Positions 33,113 through 44,313 of a stretch of 64,000 nucleotides of DNA are shown piece after piece (position 1 is the stretch's first letter; each line of letters starts with the position of its first letter). Both the position numbers and the translations under genes were made by a program. The stretch comes from Eutreptiella sp. 'Long Island Sound 2002' (taxonomy: Eukaryota; Euglenozoa; Euglenophyceae; Eutreptiales; Eutreptiaceae): positions 11,079,298 through 11,143,297 of the forward strand of contig OZ038395.1 of NCBI GenBank assembly GCA_964036045.1, read 5' to 3'. The notes under the pieces are model-generated. The model searched no databases. It was not told the DNA's origin and saw nothing but the letters and a program-made list of their open reading frames with translations.

Positions 33113-34681
33113 TCAACGTGTCTCAGCAGTAGCCCCCCTCCCCCGGTGGACTCCCCAGTCCACCCGTGGTTCAGAAGATAAGGAGGAATACAAACCCTGC
33201 AGAGCAGGCAGGTCGGTAGACCAGTCTGCACAAAATGGTGTGCAGGCACCAGAGTGGGTTAGGTGCCAGGAGGCGTAAGCAGACCGGTTCCAGAAGGCGG
33301 ACCGGGACAGCCACGAGAGCAGGTCACCCACTGTGTCGAAGAACGACTGAGGCAGGCGGGGAGACAGAAAAACGACCCATCGAAGGGAGCTCGGCACATC
33401 CCACTCAGTTTTAGCCAAAATCCGGTGTATTGCTGAGGACATAGACGCACGCACTGCCACTGGCGGGTACCCAGATAGCACAGCAAGTTGCATCCAAGCC
33501 GCACAGGACAACAGGAACGCGCCCCAGGACCGCATAAAAGGGAGGGTGTTGGAGAGCGCTGAGAGGAAGACATTGGTGGTGCGAGGCATGGACACGGCCC
33601 AGTAACTTTGCAAGGGCGCACCGAATTTGAAAGACCACTTATCATCGAGGGCATTGGGGTGGGCGTGGCTAAGCGTTCCCTCCAGTGACACAAAGATGGT
33701 GACACCCATGCAGCGGACGCGGTTAGTCATGCAGGAGCCCTGGCACAACGCGTCTGGGTTTTTATCCCTACAGGGACACAGCACACGCAGGTTCCATATG
33801 TCCTCCATAGCCATGCAGACAGGGTACATTGTGCTCTGGGGGGATGGGCCTTTGGCAGCAACCATGAGGTTGTCTCTGAATTGGCGTAAGGCTACCACAT
33901 TCTTGTCTGGGAGGGTCCACTGTAGTATACCTGAGTCGGTCACAGACAGATCACCCAGTTGGCGGAGTCTCGCTACTAATTTCTTACACATCCAAACGCA
34001 ATGGAGGTCGGCAGACTGAGCAGAGAAGGATCCTCCCATTGGGATCGCACCTCCCCTACGCCATGGTTCACCGGACGCAAGGACCACGTTATCATGCAGC
34101 AGTGAAAATTCAACAAGGTCAAGCAAATCCTCCATGGACACAAAATGGAATGTGCCGTTTTTCGCTGGGCCGGCTCTATCTAAGCGGCTGTTGTCCTTGT
34201 GAATTGACCAACCCAGCGTGGTGGCCCGCCATCGTCGGCGCGCCTTCAACCAAGCGGAGGCTTCACGGAGATGCTGAACAACAAGGGCAGGGGGTACATG
34301 GTTAAATTGATCTTTGCAGTCTGCCTCACCTATGCAGGCAGGTTCCCAGGTTGCCAGCTGTCTAACCCAGGCACCCATATCATTGAGATTCAACACTAGG
34401 AAGGCAGCAGGGAGTTCATCGACAAGCGTGCGAATGAAGCAGGTGAAGGCTCGTGCAGCGATGCGGAGGCGGGACCGTGCAACAATCGGGGAGAATGCAG
34501 CAGCTATGGGGCGCCACAAGATTTCAATGCGGGCCCTAGACTTGGCTTTCCCTATGAGGTATAACAGCGCCAGGCGAGCCTTAGCATTGACAGGCCATTT
34601 CTTGACCGACGCCTGTGACTGGAGGCACTTCAGGATGTTAAGGTGAGCATCGGATTCCCGCGTGTAACCTTGTTTTACCAT
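33113..34681 (-). CDS. reverse-transcriptase-like protein, 5'-truncated, atypical active site
   Basis: 522 codons from the ATG at 34681. The frame stays open upstream (VLQEF) until the C run at 34695-34707, so the true N-terminus is probably missing. Order of motifs: an N-terminal helical region; CIGEADCKDQFNHV (about 140-153), like the RT palm block A aspartate; GGAIPMGGSFSAQSADLH (about 232-249), like the PMGS..S block B loop; FRDNLMVAA (about 292), where YxDD would lie. Thus the second catalytic aspartate is replaced by Asn. The C-terminal 200 residues are Trp-rich and unassigned. No nuclease, RNase H or gag-like region is visible. It could be a decayed retroelement or a host-retained RT-like gene. 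Single exon and intact frame argue against long decay. Confidence 0.6.
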   Translation of the reverse strand: MVKQGYTRESDAHLNILKCLQSQASVKKWPVNAKARLALLYLIGKAKSRARIEILWRPIAAAFSPIVARSRLRIAARAFTCFIRTLVDELPAAFLVLNLNDMGAWVRQLATWEPACIGEADCKDQFNHVPPALVVQHLREASAWLKARRRWRATTLGWSIHKDNSRLDRAGPAKNGTFHFVSMEDLLDLVEFSLLHDNVVLASGEPWRRGGAIPMGGSFSAQSADLHCVWMCKKLVARLRQLGDLSVTDSGILQWTLPDKNVVALRQFRDNLMVAAKGPSPQSTMYPVCMAMEDIWNLRVLCPCRDKNPDALCQGSCMTNRVRCMGVTIFVSLEGTLSHAHPNALDDKWSFKFGAPLQSYWAVSMPRTTNVFLSALSNTLPFMRSWGAFLLSCAAWMQLAVLSGYPPVAVRASMSSAIHRILAKTEWDVPSSLRWVVFLSPRLPQSFFDTVGDLLSWLSRSAFWNRSAYASWHLTHSGACTPFCADWSTDLPALQGLYSSLSSEPRVDWGVHRGRGATAETR

Positions 34682-34925
34682 AAACTCCTGGAGAACCCCC
34701 CCCCCCCCGTCAGGGGCGGGGGGGTGGGTTTCTGAGTGTCTATTTTTTTTTTCGACCGAAAGGCGCCTATGGCACCACTACCACTGACATGGCTTTTGAT
34801 GCTGACGTGTGCTTGACTGTTGACTGGCACACCACAAGACTCCATATGGGGGCATGCTCTCTGCGCCGGGCCATTGCTGACGGGGGGGGGGGTCTCCCCT
34901 CCCGCTTGGGGATGTGGAGGGGCTA

Positions 34926-35060
34926 TAAAGCAACGGATACAGAGCTCACATATGCCCCCGTGTCACAGGCATATGGTCATCGCCACAAACCTCAGTTCAT
35001 TGTTTGACCTGCTGCTCTGCAGCACACCTCAAATGAGGGCCGAATGTTGTCTTGAGTTCA
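34926..35060 (+). repeat. dispersed repeat A, copy 3
   Basis: CAACGGATACAGAGCTCACA, CAGGCATATGGTCAT, TCAGTTCATTGTTTGACCTG and GGCCGAATGTTGTCTTGA match 11042-11172. Confidence 0.7.
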
Positions 35061-35633
35061 CCGCAGTCAGCGGCTATCGAATGTTGCTTGGCCCGTTTGG
35101 GTCAGCTTTTGGTGTGTGCGTGGGAGAGGGGGGGGGGGGTATTCCGTGTCTCACAGATGTTAACTCTACAAATGCCGGCGCAAGAAACCCCGTGCCATTT
35201 CCCAACAACGAGCGCACCAATTCTGTCTGGTTCCCACAAACCGATCATGAGCAACAGTGGACGGCTGCTGTCCTTTCCCGGTGGGCTCTTGTGCCGACCT
35301 CCACGGGAACCAGATGATCATTCACCAAACCCTCTGGGGGGGGGACGAGGCACAGGCGCGGCCTGCCCCCGTCCAAACTCCTGAAAAAGCACCGAACAAA
35401 GTGCGCACGAAAACTTTCGCACAGAGGGCCCCGGATGCTACGCAAGACCTGCGACGGTTGCCATGTTTTCTGGGCCTCGCACGTGGGGCGTGGGACGGGG
35501 ATTGGGTATCAGGCTGTTGCTTGGGGTTGTCTGGGGAGCCCGGGCAGGGGCTTCAGCGCGCGTGCCTGTGGCGGAGTTGTGGTGGCCCGTAGCCCCGTCC
35601 ACAGTGGGCAGATGGGGGACGGGGGGGGGAGGG

Positions 35634-35852
35634 CAGGGATGCATTCAAAGGGGGGGAGGTACCCTCCCTCCCCCTCCACGGCGCCCAGCCTATGCCCAGC
35701 CACTGTCCCCCTGACGCCAAGTGCCAGCCTCAATGGCATTCGTAACCGACAGTAACCGCCCCCAACCGCTTTGGAAACCTCCTCCAACCGCCTGCCTAAC
35801 CGCCTCTGGGGCCACCTCCAAGGCGCCTTCCCTTGTACTGCATCCCTGGGGG
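35634..35852 (-). mobile_element. inverted-repeat element F, copy 2
   Basis: GGGATGCATTCAAAGGG at the left and CCTTGTACTGCATCCCTGG at the right, both mutated. The core is well kept. Opposite orientation to copy 1. Confidence 0.75.
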
Positions 35853-35879
35853 ACCCCCCCCGCAGCAGTGCTCTGGCCA

Positions 35880-36236
35880 TCCATCAGCTTCCATGTGCCC
35901 TGTGCCGCTGACCCACTGGCCCTTCCCCCCAAACACGCACACCCCATCTACTCCGGACGCACTGCACACCCCCCAAACGGCCACACCTCCGAAGGACTCC
36001 ACCGAATTCGCCCTCAGTATCGGCGTCCCGTTCGGGCTGCTCTCGAAGCTGTTCGAGGCGTACAGCCCGGGCCTTTGCTTCGCCCCGGGCGCCGCGCTGC
36101 CGCTGCCGCAGCGACAGGCACGAGCGGGTGCTGCGTACCCGGGCATCTGCCCGTCCGACGCGCTGCGGTCCAGCGCCCGCCACTTGGAGGGCCTGCATGA
36201 GCGACGGAAATGCCGGCGGCGGTGGGCGGAGAAGCC
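35880..36236 (-). CDS. candidate kelch-type exon region
   Basis: One minus frame, GC-rich at third positions, reads FSAHRRRHFRRSC, SKWRALDRSASDGQMPGY, YASNSFESSPNGTPI, then GVCSASGVDGVCVFGGKG, which has the kelch hydrophobic-FGG strand. The plus strand is also open (GVPFGLLSKLFEAYSPG) after a CTCAG acceptor, so strand choice rests on the FGG motif and on the strand of the neighbouring kelch exons. Repeat element F copy 2 lies directly downstream. Confidence 0.3.
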
Positions 36237-36237
36237 A

Positions 36238-36440
36238 ACCTTCTCCCAACCCCCTCCCACCCCCTCCCAACCCTCTCCCAGCCCTCTCCCAACCCTCTCC
36301 CAGCCCTCTCCCAACCCTCTCCCAACCCTCTCCCACCCTCTCCCAACCCTTTCCCAACCCTCTCCCAACCCTCTCCCAACCCTCTCCCAACCCTCTCCCA
36401 CCCTCTCCCAGCCCTCTCCCACCCTCTCCAACCCTCCCGA
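36238..36440. repeat. 11-bp minisatellite CCTCTCCCAAC
   Basis: About 18 units with CCCACC and CAGCC variants. Pyrimidine-only on the plus strand, so it could form a triplex. Confidence 0.95.
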
Positions 36441-37561
36441 GGAGGAGCTGTGACTCACACTCATATGACCGAAGATCCGCCCTGACGGTCAGGAAGGCAG
36501 AGCAATGCTCCCATGTCTGCGTCTCAAACGCAGGGCATTGGGCAATTGAAATATGTCTACGTAGATGCATAAGCATCGTCTATGTACACATCGGGGGAGG
36601 TTGCGCACCGCGCGTGCATTGCGCCCGCTACTGGATGAAATCTACCGCGAATGGTGCCCCTTCAAAAGCCCTCAAAACAGTGTCCCTTGGAGGTCCTCCG
36701 AACATGGTTTGCTTGTCCGGGGTGATCTTGGAGTGCCCCAAGGGACCCCAAATGCTAGCCCTGGGTACACCCCCACTATATGCGCCGCGCGTGCACCGCG
36801 CCTGCGACTCAGAGGCCATGATGGTCATATGCAAAGCCGTAGACATCAGGAAACTAATCCCTACAAGTGGCCGAAGGTGCCGGATGGGTCATGAGGTGGG
36901 ACCCACAGCTGGTCTGAGAAGATACATTATGCGGTTAGAGATACGTCATGGCGTTTCAAGTATGGCTTCTACTCCACTTTCTGTGGAAAATAGGGGGGGA
37001 AGGGGGGCTACTTAACCCCTGCAATCTTGGGGTCCCCAAAAGAGGGAAGAAATCAAAAGTGACAATACCGGGGGGGGGGGGGGGGTTGGGCACCAAGTCA
37101 AATTGCGGTGGTAAATTTCGCTGTGGGAAATTTTGCAGAGCCCTAGGGTTGAGTGGATCCTACCCCGGCCGGAGTCCACAGTGTGCACCACTAGTGTGCG
37201 AGAAATTCGCGGAGAACTCGGAATTTCGCGTGGGAAATTTCGCGGTCAAATTGAAACGCGAAATTTCCCACGCGGAATTAAAGTGCCCCCCCCCCCCCTG
37301 TATGGCTGTATGAGCCCAGCCTGCTCAGGTGTCCATCATCAGTGGGAATGAACATCGCAACATAAACCCTTGCCTTCACAAGGTCGCCATGGTGAAGGAA
37401 ATCTAGCAGGGTTGGACTGGTGTTGTGGCATCCCCCTCTCCAAGGGAGCCCCGGCGCGGTTGCCTGAGATGCATGTGCTGCGCTGCATGCCGCTGGTCTT
37501 CACATGTGTTCCCTCCACATCCCGCACTATCTTCCACCCATACGTTTCCCGGTGACGCATG

Positions 37562-37665
37562 CAAAAAATATAATTTATCAAAGGGGCCAGAAATTTGAGG
37601 CCGATTTTCGGGACACAAACTTTTATTTGGCCTCTGACCCACCCATTCACCCACATTCTCCTTCA
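37562..37665 (+). repeat. AT-rich island J with poly-C and CAG|CAA edge
   Basis: ATAATTTATCAAAGGGGCC to ACACAAACTTTTATTTGGCC, then CACCCATTCACCC and TCCTTCAGCAATAGCCTG. 59800-59890 shows the same order. Confidence 0.6.
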
Positions 37666-37922
37666 GCAATAGCCTGTTCCTCATCCAAAATGTGCAGCGA
37701 TGGTGGTAGTGCCGGACAGGGATGGGCCCCCTAATACTCCAAATCTATGGCTACCTCACCCCTGCCGTCTCGGGGTCCCCGGATTGGGTGGCCCGAAGGT
37801 CTCGGCCAAGTGGCACTGTCGTGGGCCCTGGAAAGGAGGGGGTCCCTGGGCGGCCCCCCAATCACCCCTCCCAAACTTGAGTTGATGTGTTCCGGCGGGT
37901 AATGACCGGGCCATGTCCCATA

Positions 37923-37982
<60 letters not shown>

Positions 37983-37988
37983 GAGAGA
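37923..37988. repeat. (GA)n microsatellite, 64 bp
   Basis: A single C interrupts the run. Confidence 0.95.
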
Positions 37989-38228
37989 TGACCGGTCCCA
38001 ATAGCCCCATATAGCCCTCGCTGCAGCCGCCCGCCGTGTGGCAACGCACTCAAAACCAATCACCCCCCTGATGCCATGACCTCTGAGTCATCTGGTTTAC
38101 TTTTCAATGCATCTCTTTGGGAGGCATTGATGTATGAAATGGAGCACGTCGGCAAAGGAAGCTGGCGGTTGTCCTCAGTCATGCCATCGTGGGGGAGGTG
38201 CGCAGAGGCCCACTCATTCAGTAGCCAA

Positions 38229-38367
38229 CTTAGTAGTAGTAGTAGTAGTAGTAGTAGCAGTAGTAGTAGTAGTAGTACTATGAGTAGCAGTAGAAGTAGT
38301 AGTGGTGGTGGTGGTGGTGGTGGTGGTGGTGGTGGTGGTGGAAGGCTAACGAAAGACAGCACATGCA

Positions 38368-38405
<38 letters not shown>
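38229..38405. repeat. compound (AGT)n, (GGT)n and (AC)n microsatellites
   Basis: AGT units to 38300, GGT units to 38341, AC units 38370-38403. Confidence 0.95.
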
Positions 38406-38406
<1 letters not shown>

Positions 38407-38514
38407 CGGAAACAGACTTGTGACTTGTTGCGTGTAATATTTCTCCATCTGCCTCCAGACCAGGTGGACGGTAATGTACCCAGCAACGTACCCATAATGT
38501 ACCCAGCACCAGAA

Positions 38515-38710
38515 AAACTGGGGGGAAATGGGGGGGGGGGGGGATCGGGGGAAATGGGGAAAATGGGGGGAACAGGGTGAAATTGGGGGAGGAGGGAGAA
38601 AATAACAAAAATGGTGGGGCTAGGGTGGAGGGGATTGGGGCCCCCATTTCCCCCCATTTTTGCCCATGTTTCCTCGGGGGCTTTCACCAATGCAGCCCCC
38701 CCCCCCCCCC
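38515..38710. repeat. GGGGAAATGGGG purine-rich tract
   Basis: Strand-asymmetric G/A sequence with several G4-capable runs, followed by a C run. Confidence 0.8.
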
Positions 38711-39114
38711 CCTACACACAGCCCTGTTGCCAATCAAATCCTTAAATTTTTGACCTTTTTCAGCCCCAAATTCCCCAATTTTCCATCGAACATCCAAAAG
38801 GTCCCCCACTTTCCCCCGTGTTCCTCCATTCTTCCTCAATCAGCCCAGTTCGAGAATAAGTGCACGGCAACGTTGCGAGGACACTGCTTCATTCTTCCGA
38901 AACCATACCAAGTTGCTGCTGGGCACTCACCAACCTTCCCAACGGCATTGTGCCTATGGGGGAATGTTTGCCCGGCGCGCGCCCGGCGCGCTACTTTTCT
39001 ATTAACTATCCCGGCTTCAGCCCCAGATTTACCCTCTAATGGAGAAGCACCCCAAATAGACCACGTTGCACTGCACACCTTCCCTACAAAGCACGTTGCA
39101 AAATAAAGCAGGAT

Positions 39115-39605
39115 CTGTGAATTCAACCACTCCAACTGTCATTTGTAGTGTACTTAACAAACAACATTGGTCCCACAAGTGTGGGTGTCAATACATTCAG
39201 TACACTAGTGCTCCTTACACACATCACAAACTGCGAAGGTGGAGCGCTTCTGGCAACACAACACACACACTTCTGCCTCATCCTCTGCCTCATCTTGCGT
39301 GCCACAACCGAGCAAACAGCTGCTCAATGCGTGCCCTATACAACCCGTGCACGTCATTGTGACATTGTTGGCGGGCTGTCAAAGTGCCATTCTTTCTTCC
39401 AATGAGAGGCACAATGACATGAATCCGGCCTTTATAAGCACCATCATGGCCCCCAACTTCAAAATCAAAGAAATCACCTCGGGTACGAGAAGGTCCATAC
39501 CCATCCCAAATCAAAACATCTGCTGATGTCGGGGGCTAAGGGGCAAATCCATATAATGTTGCCCAACATATCAACAGCAACAGTCCACCGGTAGGGCACG
39601 GATCA
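39115..39605 (-). pseudogene. DDE transposase remnant (DDE_Tnp_4/Harbinger-like), frameshifted
   Basis: Three blocks in the order expected of a DDE catalytic core can be read on the minus strand. VAVDMLGNIIW holds the first Asp. After a one-base frame slip near 39525, GGHDGAYKGRIHVIVP holds the second Asp, and NGTLTARQQCHNDVH then RARIEQLFARLW holds the Glu. A second slip near 39290 leads to a 60-residue tail in another frame. This LT..Q...N....R..IE..F.RL pattern is typical of DDE_Tnp_4/Harbinger-type transposases. The gene is broken in at least two places and lacks its N-terminal part. A CG-rich 24-bp word lies on each side (38970 and 39613). Confidence 0.6.
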
Positions 39606-39900
39606 CAAAAGATGCCCGGCGCGCGCCCGGCGCGCTAACGTTCCCCCTATTTCCCGCATGACCCTCACGAAAGTAGCTAGCCTTTGCTTTGTTCCTCGTT
39701 GTCGTGCAGGCGCAGGCAGATACGTGCTAGATTTAAAGAGATTGGCCGCGTCAACCCTCGTGTGGGCCCCCGGCGAACCCTAATTGGATGTGGCACGTAA
39801 CGGGCTGCAGGTAGTGCCCTCCATTTAGGTCCATACGGCCCGCCCGAAGGCCCCCGACAGCCCCTAGGGGGAGGGAGGGGGGGAGGGGCGGAGGGGGGGG

Positions 39901-40111
39901 GGCATAGATTCATTAGAAGGGAAGCGACCTCCAAGGCGGCCAGACGCGGTTAGACAGGCGGTTGGAGGAGGTTGCCAAAGCGGTTGGGGGTGGTTACTGT
40001 CGGTTACACATGCCGTTGACGCCGGCATTTGCCGTCAGGAAGACCATGGCTGGGCATAGGCTGGGCGCCCTGGATGGGGGGTAACCCCCCCTTTCCAATG
40101 CATCCCTGGTG
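39901..40111 (+). mobile_element. inverted-repeat element F, copy 3
   Basis: Left end mutated (ATAGATTCATTAGAAGGGAA), right end TTTCCAATGCATCCCTGG intact. Confidence 0.75.
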
Positions 40112-40224
40112 GCCGCTCTGATGGGGGGGGGGGGGGAGTAGGCGTTTGCCGATACATTTTCGCGGTGCCTAGGGCCCACCCCGAATGAGTTCCGATGACA
40201 ACCCACGTGGCAGCCCCAGATCCG

Positions 40225-40470
40225 CCCCACCTCCTCCGACCGCCTCATCGCCGGGCACACCTCATCAGCCGATTCAACACGCCCCCCGAGGCCGGCACGG
40301 CCGAACCACACGGCAGGGGCCCGTCGGGCGCCCCTTCCTCCGACCCCAGGGGGTACAAGGGCAGGGTGTGGGAGTTGCTGAGCGCCTTGCCGGCCTTGCC
40401 CAGTAGGACGGCAGTCGTGCCGCAGATGGTCGGCATGAGGTCCTTCGGCGAGAGGACGAGCTGCGAGCTG
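40225..40470 (-). CDS. candidate exon, family unknown
   Basis: After a CTCGCAG acceptor a GC3-rich minus frame reads LVLSPKDLMPTICGTTAVLL, GKAGKALSNSHTLPLYPLGS and ASGGVLNRLMR, and could end at GTGTGC. It reads like real protein with weak kelch-like spacing. No firm family. Confidence 0.3.
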
Positions 40471-41699
40471 CCCGACGAGGGGGAGCCCTGTGGAGCGGGA
40501 CGCGGGCCACTGCCGGGCGGGGGTCCAGGCGATGGGTGTTCCGGGCGGAGAACGGTGGATGGCAACCCCCCCCCCCCCCGCCCCCGAGTCGGCAAACCTG
40601 GCGGCCAACGAGTCGGTGAGGGAGTCGGCGGCGCGTTTTACCCGAATTGGAGGGCGGGCTCAAAATTTTGGAGGTTGGTACAAAATAAGGGCTATTATGT
40701 GGTGTTAGCTGTGCAGGTATCATTCCATTTTGCATGGCACTCCTCAATCGGTGCTGCACCCAACATTTTGGTTTTTGGCAATTTCGCTGAATTTCGCCGA
40801 CTCGTTGGGCCCCTCGCCGACTCGGGGGGGGGGGGGGGGGGTTGTGGATGTGCAGAGGGCGGGGGGGGGGGGGACTGCATGCGTCTCGTTGGATCAGTTT
40901 GGCGGAGTTTCGGGGGGGGGGGGGGCTGCCATCACCAGGCGGGGCACGCCTGTGCACTGACTGGGTTGGATGGTGCACACGTTGACCTGCTTGGCAGAAC
41001 GCTGGCAGTACATACGTGCACACTCGGGAGGGGATTTGCACAACAGCCATGTAACAAAGTGAAGGGAGCGAAAAAGATGAATTCTGAAGAGTTTTAAATC
41101 GCAATTTTGTTTCATGTTGCACCATGAGCAACTCTTTCTCGGAAAACCCCTTCAAAATCATTTTTACTGGTGGTAAAGGCGTATATGGGTGGCGGACGGG
41201 CAGCCAGCCCATAATGGAACCTGTGTGACTTGGCACAGCACACAAACCGAGCATCTTGGCCAAAATCTACAAATCGGGACTGAAGCGCACTTTAAGCCCC
41301 AAATTAATGTGGCACATATGCCTTCCATATCTTGGACAAACCGAATCTTAGACAAAAGGGGGGGGGGGATCACAAAAGGAACTGCCGCAGCAAAGCGCAG
41401 CAGGTGCAGCGAGACTGGGGTGTGTCTGGCCCCGTGAATCGCGGTTTCCGTTAGGCAACTCACGATTTGCCGCCGCATTTTTCAGTTTTTTCGGAAACGG
41501 CTTGTCATTGCCAGACCACCTGTGCACAGCGCACACACAGTGCACCTGCCCCGATGACCGCACATGAAGACAGCACCGGCAGCATGTGCGGTGCACTTGC
41601 ATGCATGGCACAGTACGCCACGTCACACCAGGGCACCCGAACGCGCACCATCGGCGGATGCAGGGGCCTCCACAAAATCAATCACAAGAAGCAGTCGAG

Positions 41700-42210
41700 T
41701 CGTTGAGTCGTGGTACGGAGTTGCGGTATGGCAGCACCGTACACTGCCGCGGGATAGAGCCGCGGTATAGAGTCGCGGTGTGGAGCCGAGGTATAGAGCC
41801 GCGGGATAGAGCCGCGGTATAGAGTCGCGGTGTGGAGCCGAGGTATAGAGCCGCGGGATAGAGCCGCGGTATAGAGTCGCGGTGTGGAGCCGAGGTATAG
41901 AGCCGCGGGATAGAGCCGAGGTATAGAGTCGCCGTTTCGAGTCGCGGTGTGGAGCCGCGGGATAGAGCCGAGGTATAGAGTCGCCGTTTCGAGTCGCGGT
42001 GTGGAGCCGCGGGATAGAGCCGAGGTATAGAGTCGCCGTTTCGAGTCGCGGTGTGGAGCCGCGGGATAGAGCCGAGGTATAGAGTCGCCGTTTCGAGTCG
42101 CGGTGTGGAGCCGCGGGATAGAGCCGCGGTATAGAGTCGCGGGATAGAGCCGAGGTATAGAGTCGCCGTTTCGAGTCGCGGTGTGGAGCCGCGGTGTGGA
42201 GTCGTTGTAC
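41700..42210. repeat. 13-bp minisatellite with 52-bp higher-order repeat
   Basis: The basic unit is GAGYCGCGGTATA. From 41900 four variants (GAGCCGAGGTATA, GAGTCGCCGTTTC, GAGTCGCGGTGTG, GAGCCGCGGGATA) cycle in fixed order. Because 13 is not a multiple of 3, the long minus ORF through it is an artefact of the missing stops. Confidence 0.95.
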
Positions 42211-42647
42211 GAAGTTGCAGTCACGGTATCAGATCGCGGCACAGCGTCGCGGTACAGTACCGCAGCATCGAGTCGCGGTATGGTGTCGCGGCACAGCGTC
42301 CCCTTCCGGAGAGCAACGGCCCCTTCAGAGTGTGGTGAAATCCAGGGTCTGCGTGGGCGTTGGGCTCGAAAACCACGAGACATCATCAGAGGGCGGAGGG
42401 CACAACGAGGCATCGGCAGTTTGCGAGAAAGGTTGTGTATTTCTGAATGCTACCCTTCCCTGTTTGCTATTCCCGTGGAGGAGGGTGGCCAAGGGGTCCA
42501 GAGCTGGGTAGAGGGTTGCTGCCAATCGCTGGGGGGTCGCTGTACCTTCCTGGGGGCTTGATCCCGACATCCCCAGTTTGGCTCATTTTGATGACGGCTG
42601 TGGCACCAGGAATTTTTCGATGTAGCCCATATCCCCAGATGGTTACG

Positions 42648-42714
42648 CGCCAACCGCCGTCGGTCAGCCTCCAACCGCCGTCGGTTACCCTCCAACCGCC
42701 GTCGGTTACCCTCC
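42648..42714 (-). repeat. 21-bp tandem repeat, three units, same family as 19.05 kb
   Basis: CCAACCGCCGTCGGTTACCC units. The reverse complement GGTAACCGACGGCGGTTGG differs from the 19-kb unit by one or two bases. Confidence 0.85.
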
Positions 42715-43701
42715 ACGTTCTTTAACCAAAAAAAAATACTTGTCCACAAAAAAATGACCAGACTCGAAACGAACAACCCCCCCCCCCGCTGTAACGTGGT
42801 GCAGCTGTGCGGGACCATCGAGGCTCCAAGGCAATGGTGTCTCCAGACGGTGGCATCACGCGCCCAGGGCCTGGCCTTCCCTTCCCTTTCGCAAGTCACC
42901 AGCTCATGGCCACACCTTTTCATCGATGTCCCTCTTGGCCTCCTCCCAAGGATTCCGATGCACGTCCACGACGAGTTCGGCGGCTGAAGCGCGCCCCAAC
43001 GAGGGGGGTTCACGCGTGGCTGTACAGAGGACAGCGGCGGGGCGGGGGCGGCTGGTGGCTCGGCATGCAGCGCAAAAATGGGTATTCGGTAATACTTAGT
43101 CCGAGACGAGGTAAACTGAGTAGGAACGGGGTAAAACTTAGTGAAAATAAATTCATGTAAATAAATTCATTTAAAGAAAATTATTTTATTTATTTACTGA
43201 TTCTTACAACGGCCCCCCCTTTTTACTAAGCAACTCCACACTCCGATGGTAGGCGGGACTTGTGTCAAGGGGCATAAAGCCCGTAGTCGATTCCCAGGTC
43301 GATTCCCAGGTCTGAGGGCGCGGACCCATTATGCAGGCTGGTATAGCCAGGGCAGTCCTTAGGAAGGGGGATACCCACTGCCTCCGGAGGGCTGAAACAC
43401 CACTGTCCTGCCCCCCAAATGAATTTTTCATTTGCCACTGCCGTTTGTAGGTCAGACGCGACCCAAAGCAGCTGAGTCCTACTGAGTTGAATACGGGGCA
43501 TAGCTGGTTCCTACTCAGCGCCGAGCAGCGGATATTTTTGAGACACGCCGCTGCCGGGGAGGTACTGCAGTGCCGGAAGCTGATGTGCGTCGCATGTTTG
43601 CGGCGTTCCTGGCCTCCTTTGATGTGCTCTTTCAGGAGCCGCCCTGGGCACCGGAGCTCCAGCGCTGCTGGATGTCCTCGTCCAGAAAACCAGCCCCTCC
43701 A

Positions 43702-43862
43702 AAGCCTGCTCCCAAGCCCTACCAAAGCTCGCTCCCAAGCCCCCCCAACCCCCAAAGCCCCCCCAAAGCCATACAAGCCCGCTTGAGGGGCAGGAGGCTG
43801 GAGGCAGGTATGATGAGCGGTTGCACCAGCGGTTACTGGCGGTTGCAGAGCGATTTCAGTAG
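43702..43862 (+). repeat. repeat G, copy 1
   Basis: AAGCCTGCTCCCAAGCCCTA to GCACCAGCGGTTACTGGCGG; about 90 percent like 52575-52735. Confidence 0.8.
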
Positions 43863-44313
43863 CCGTGCTGGCGGTTGCAAACCGGTTGGGGGGCATTGGG
43901 GGGCGGACGGGAGCGGTTGGGGAGACACTGACAGTCATCCCCGAGGGTGGGGGGGAAGGGGAACAACACATTCTTCAGGTGCAGGCGTGCCAAGCCCCCA
44001 CCAGGGATGGGGGGTGATCTGGCGCCCCCCCCCCCTCCCCAAGGCTAAATCACCCCCCCCCACACCGGAAACCAAAGAAATTTCCTCTGGGGAAAATGCA
44101 ATTTTGAATAGAGAGCCAAAAATGACAGGCCCAGTGTAGGTAAACTCCCCCCATTAATATCACATGCCAAAACAATATCACGCACACATGATATTGATGA
44201 TATTGGGTTGACCACCCGAAATAATATCATGCACCCCTAACGAGAGCACTAGAGGGACATGCACTGCGCAGATTTGTGGGCTGAGTTGAAGACATTGTTT
44301 AGTTTGTGGAACA

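Noticed and set aside
35796-36464. Gly/Trp/Glu-rich protein at the minisatellite (GEGWERVG)
   Set aside because: The repeat part is the 11-bp CCTCTCCCAAC array; only the flanking GC3-rich part was kept as a candidate exon.
41682-42413. 243-codon Ser/Thr/Arg repeat protein
   Set aside because: Arises from the 13-bp minisatellite; the period is not a multiple of three.
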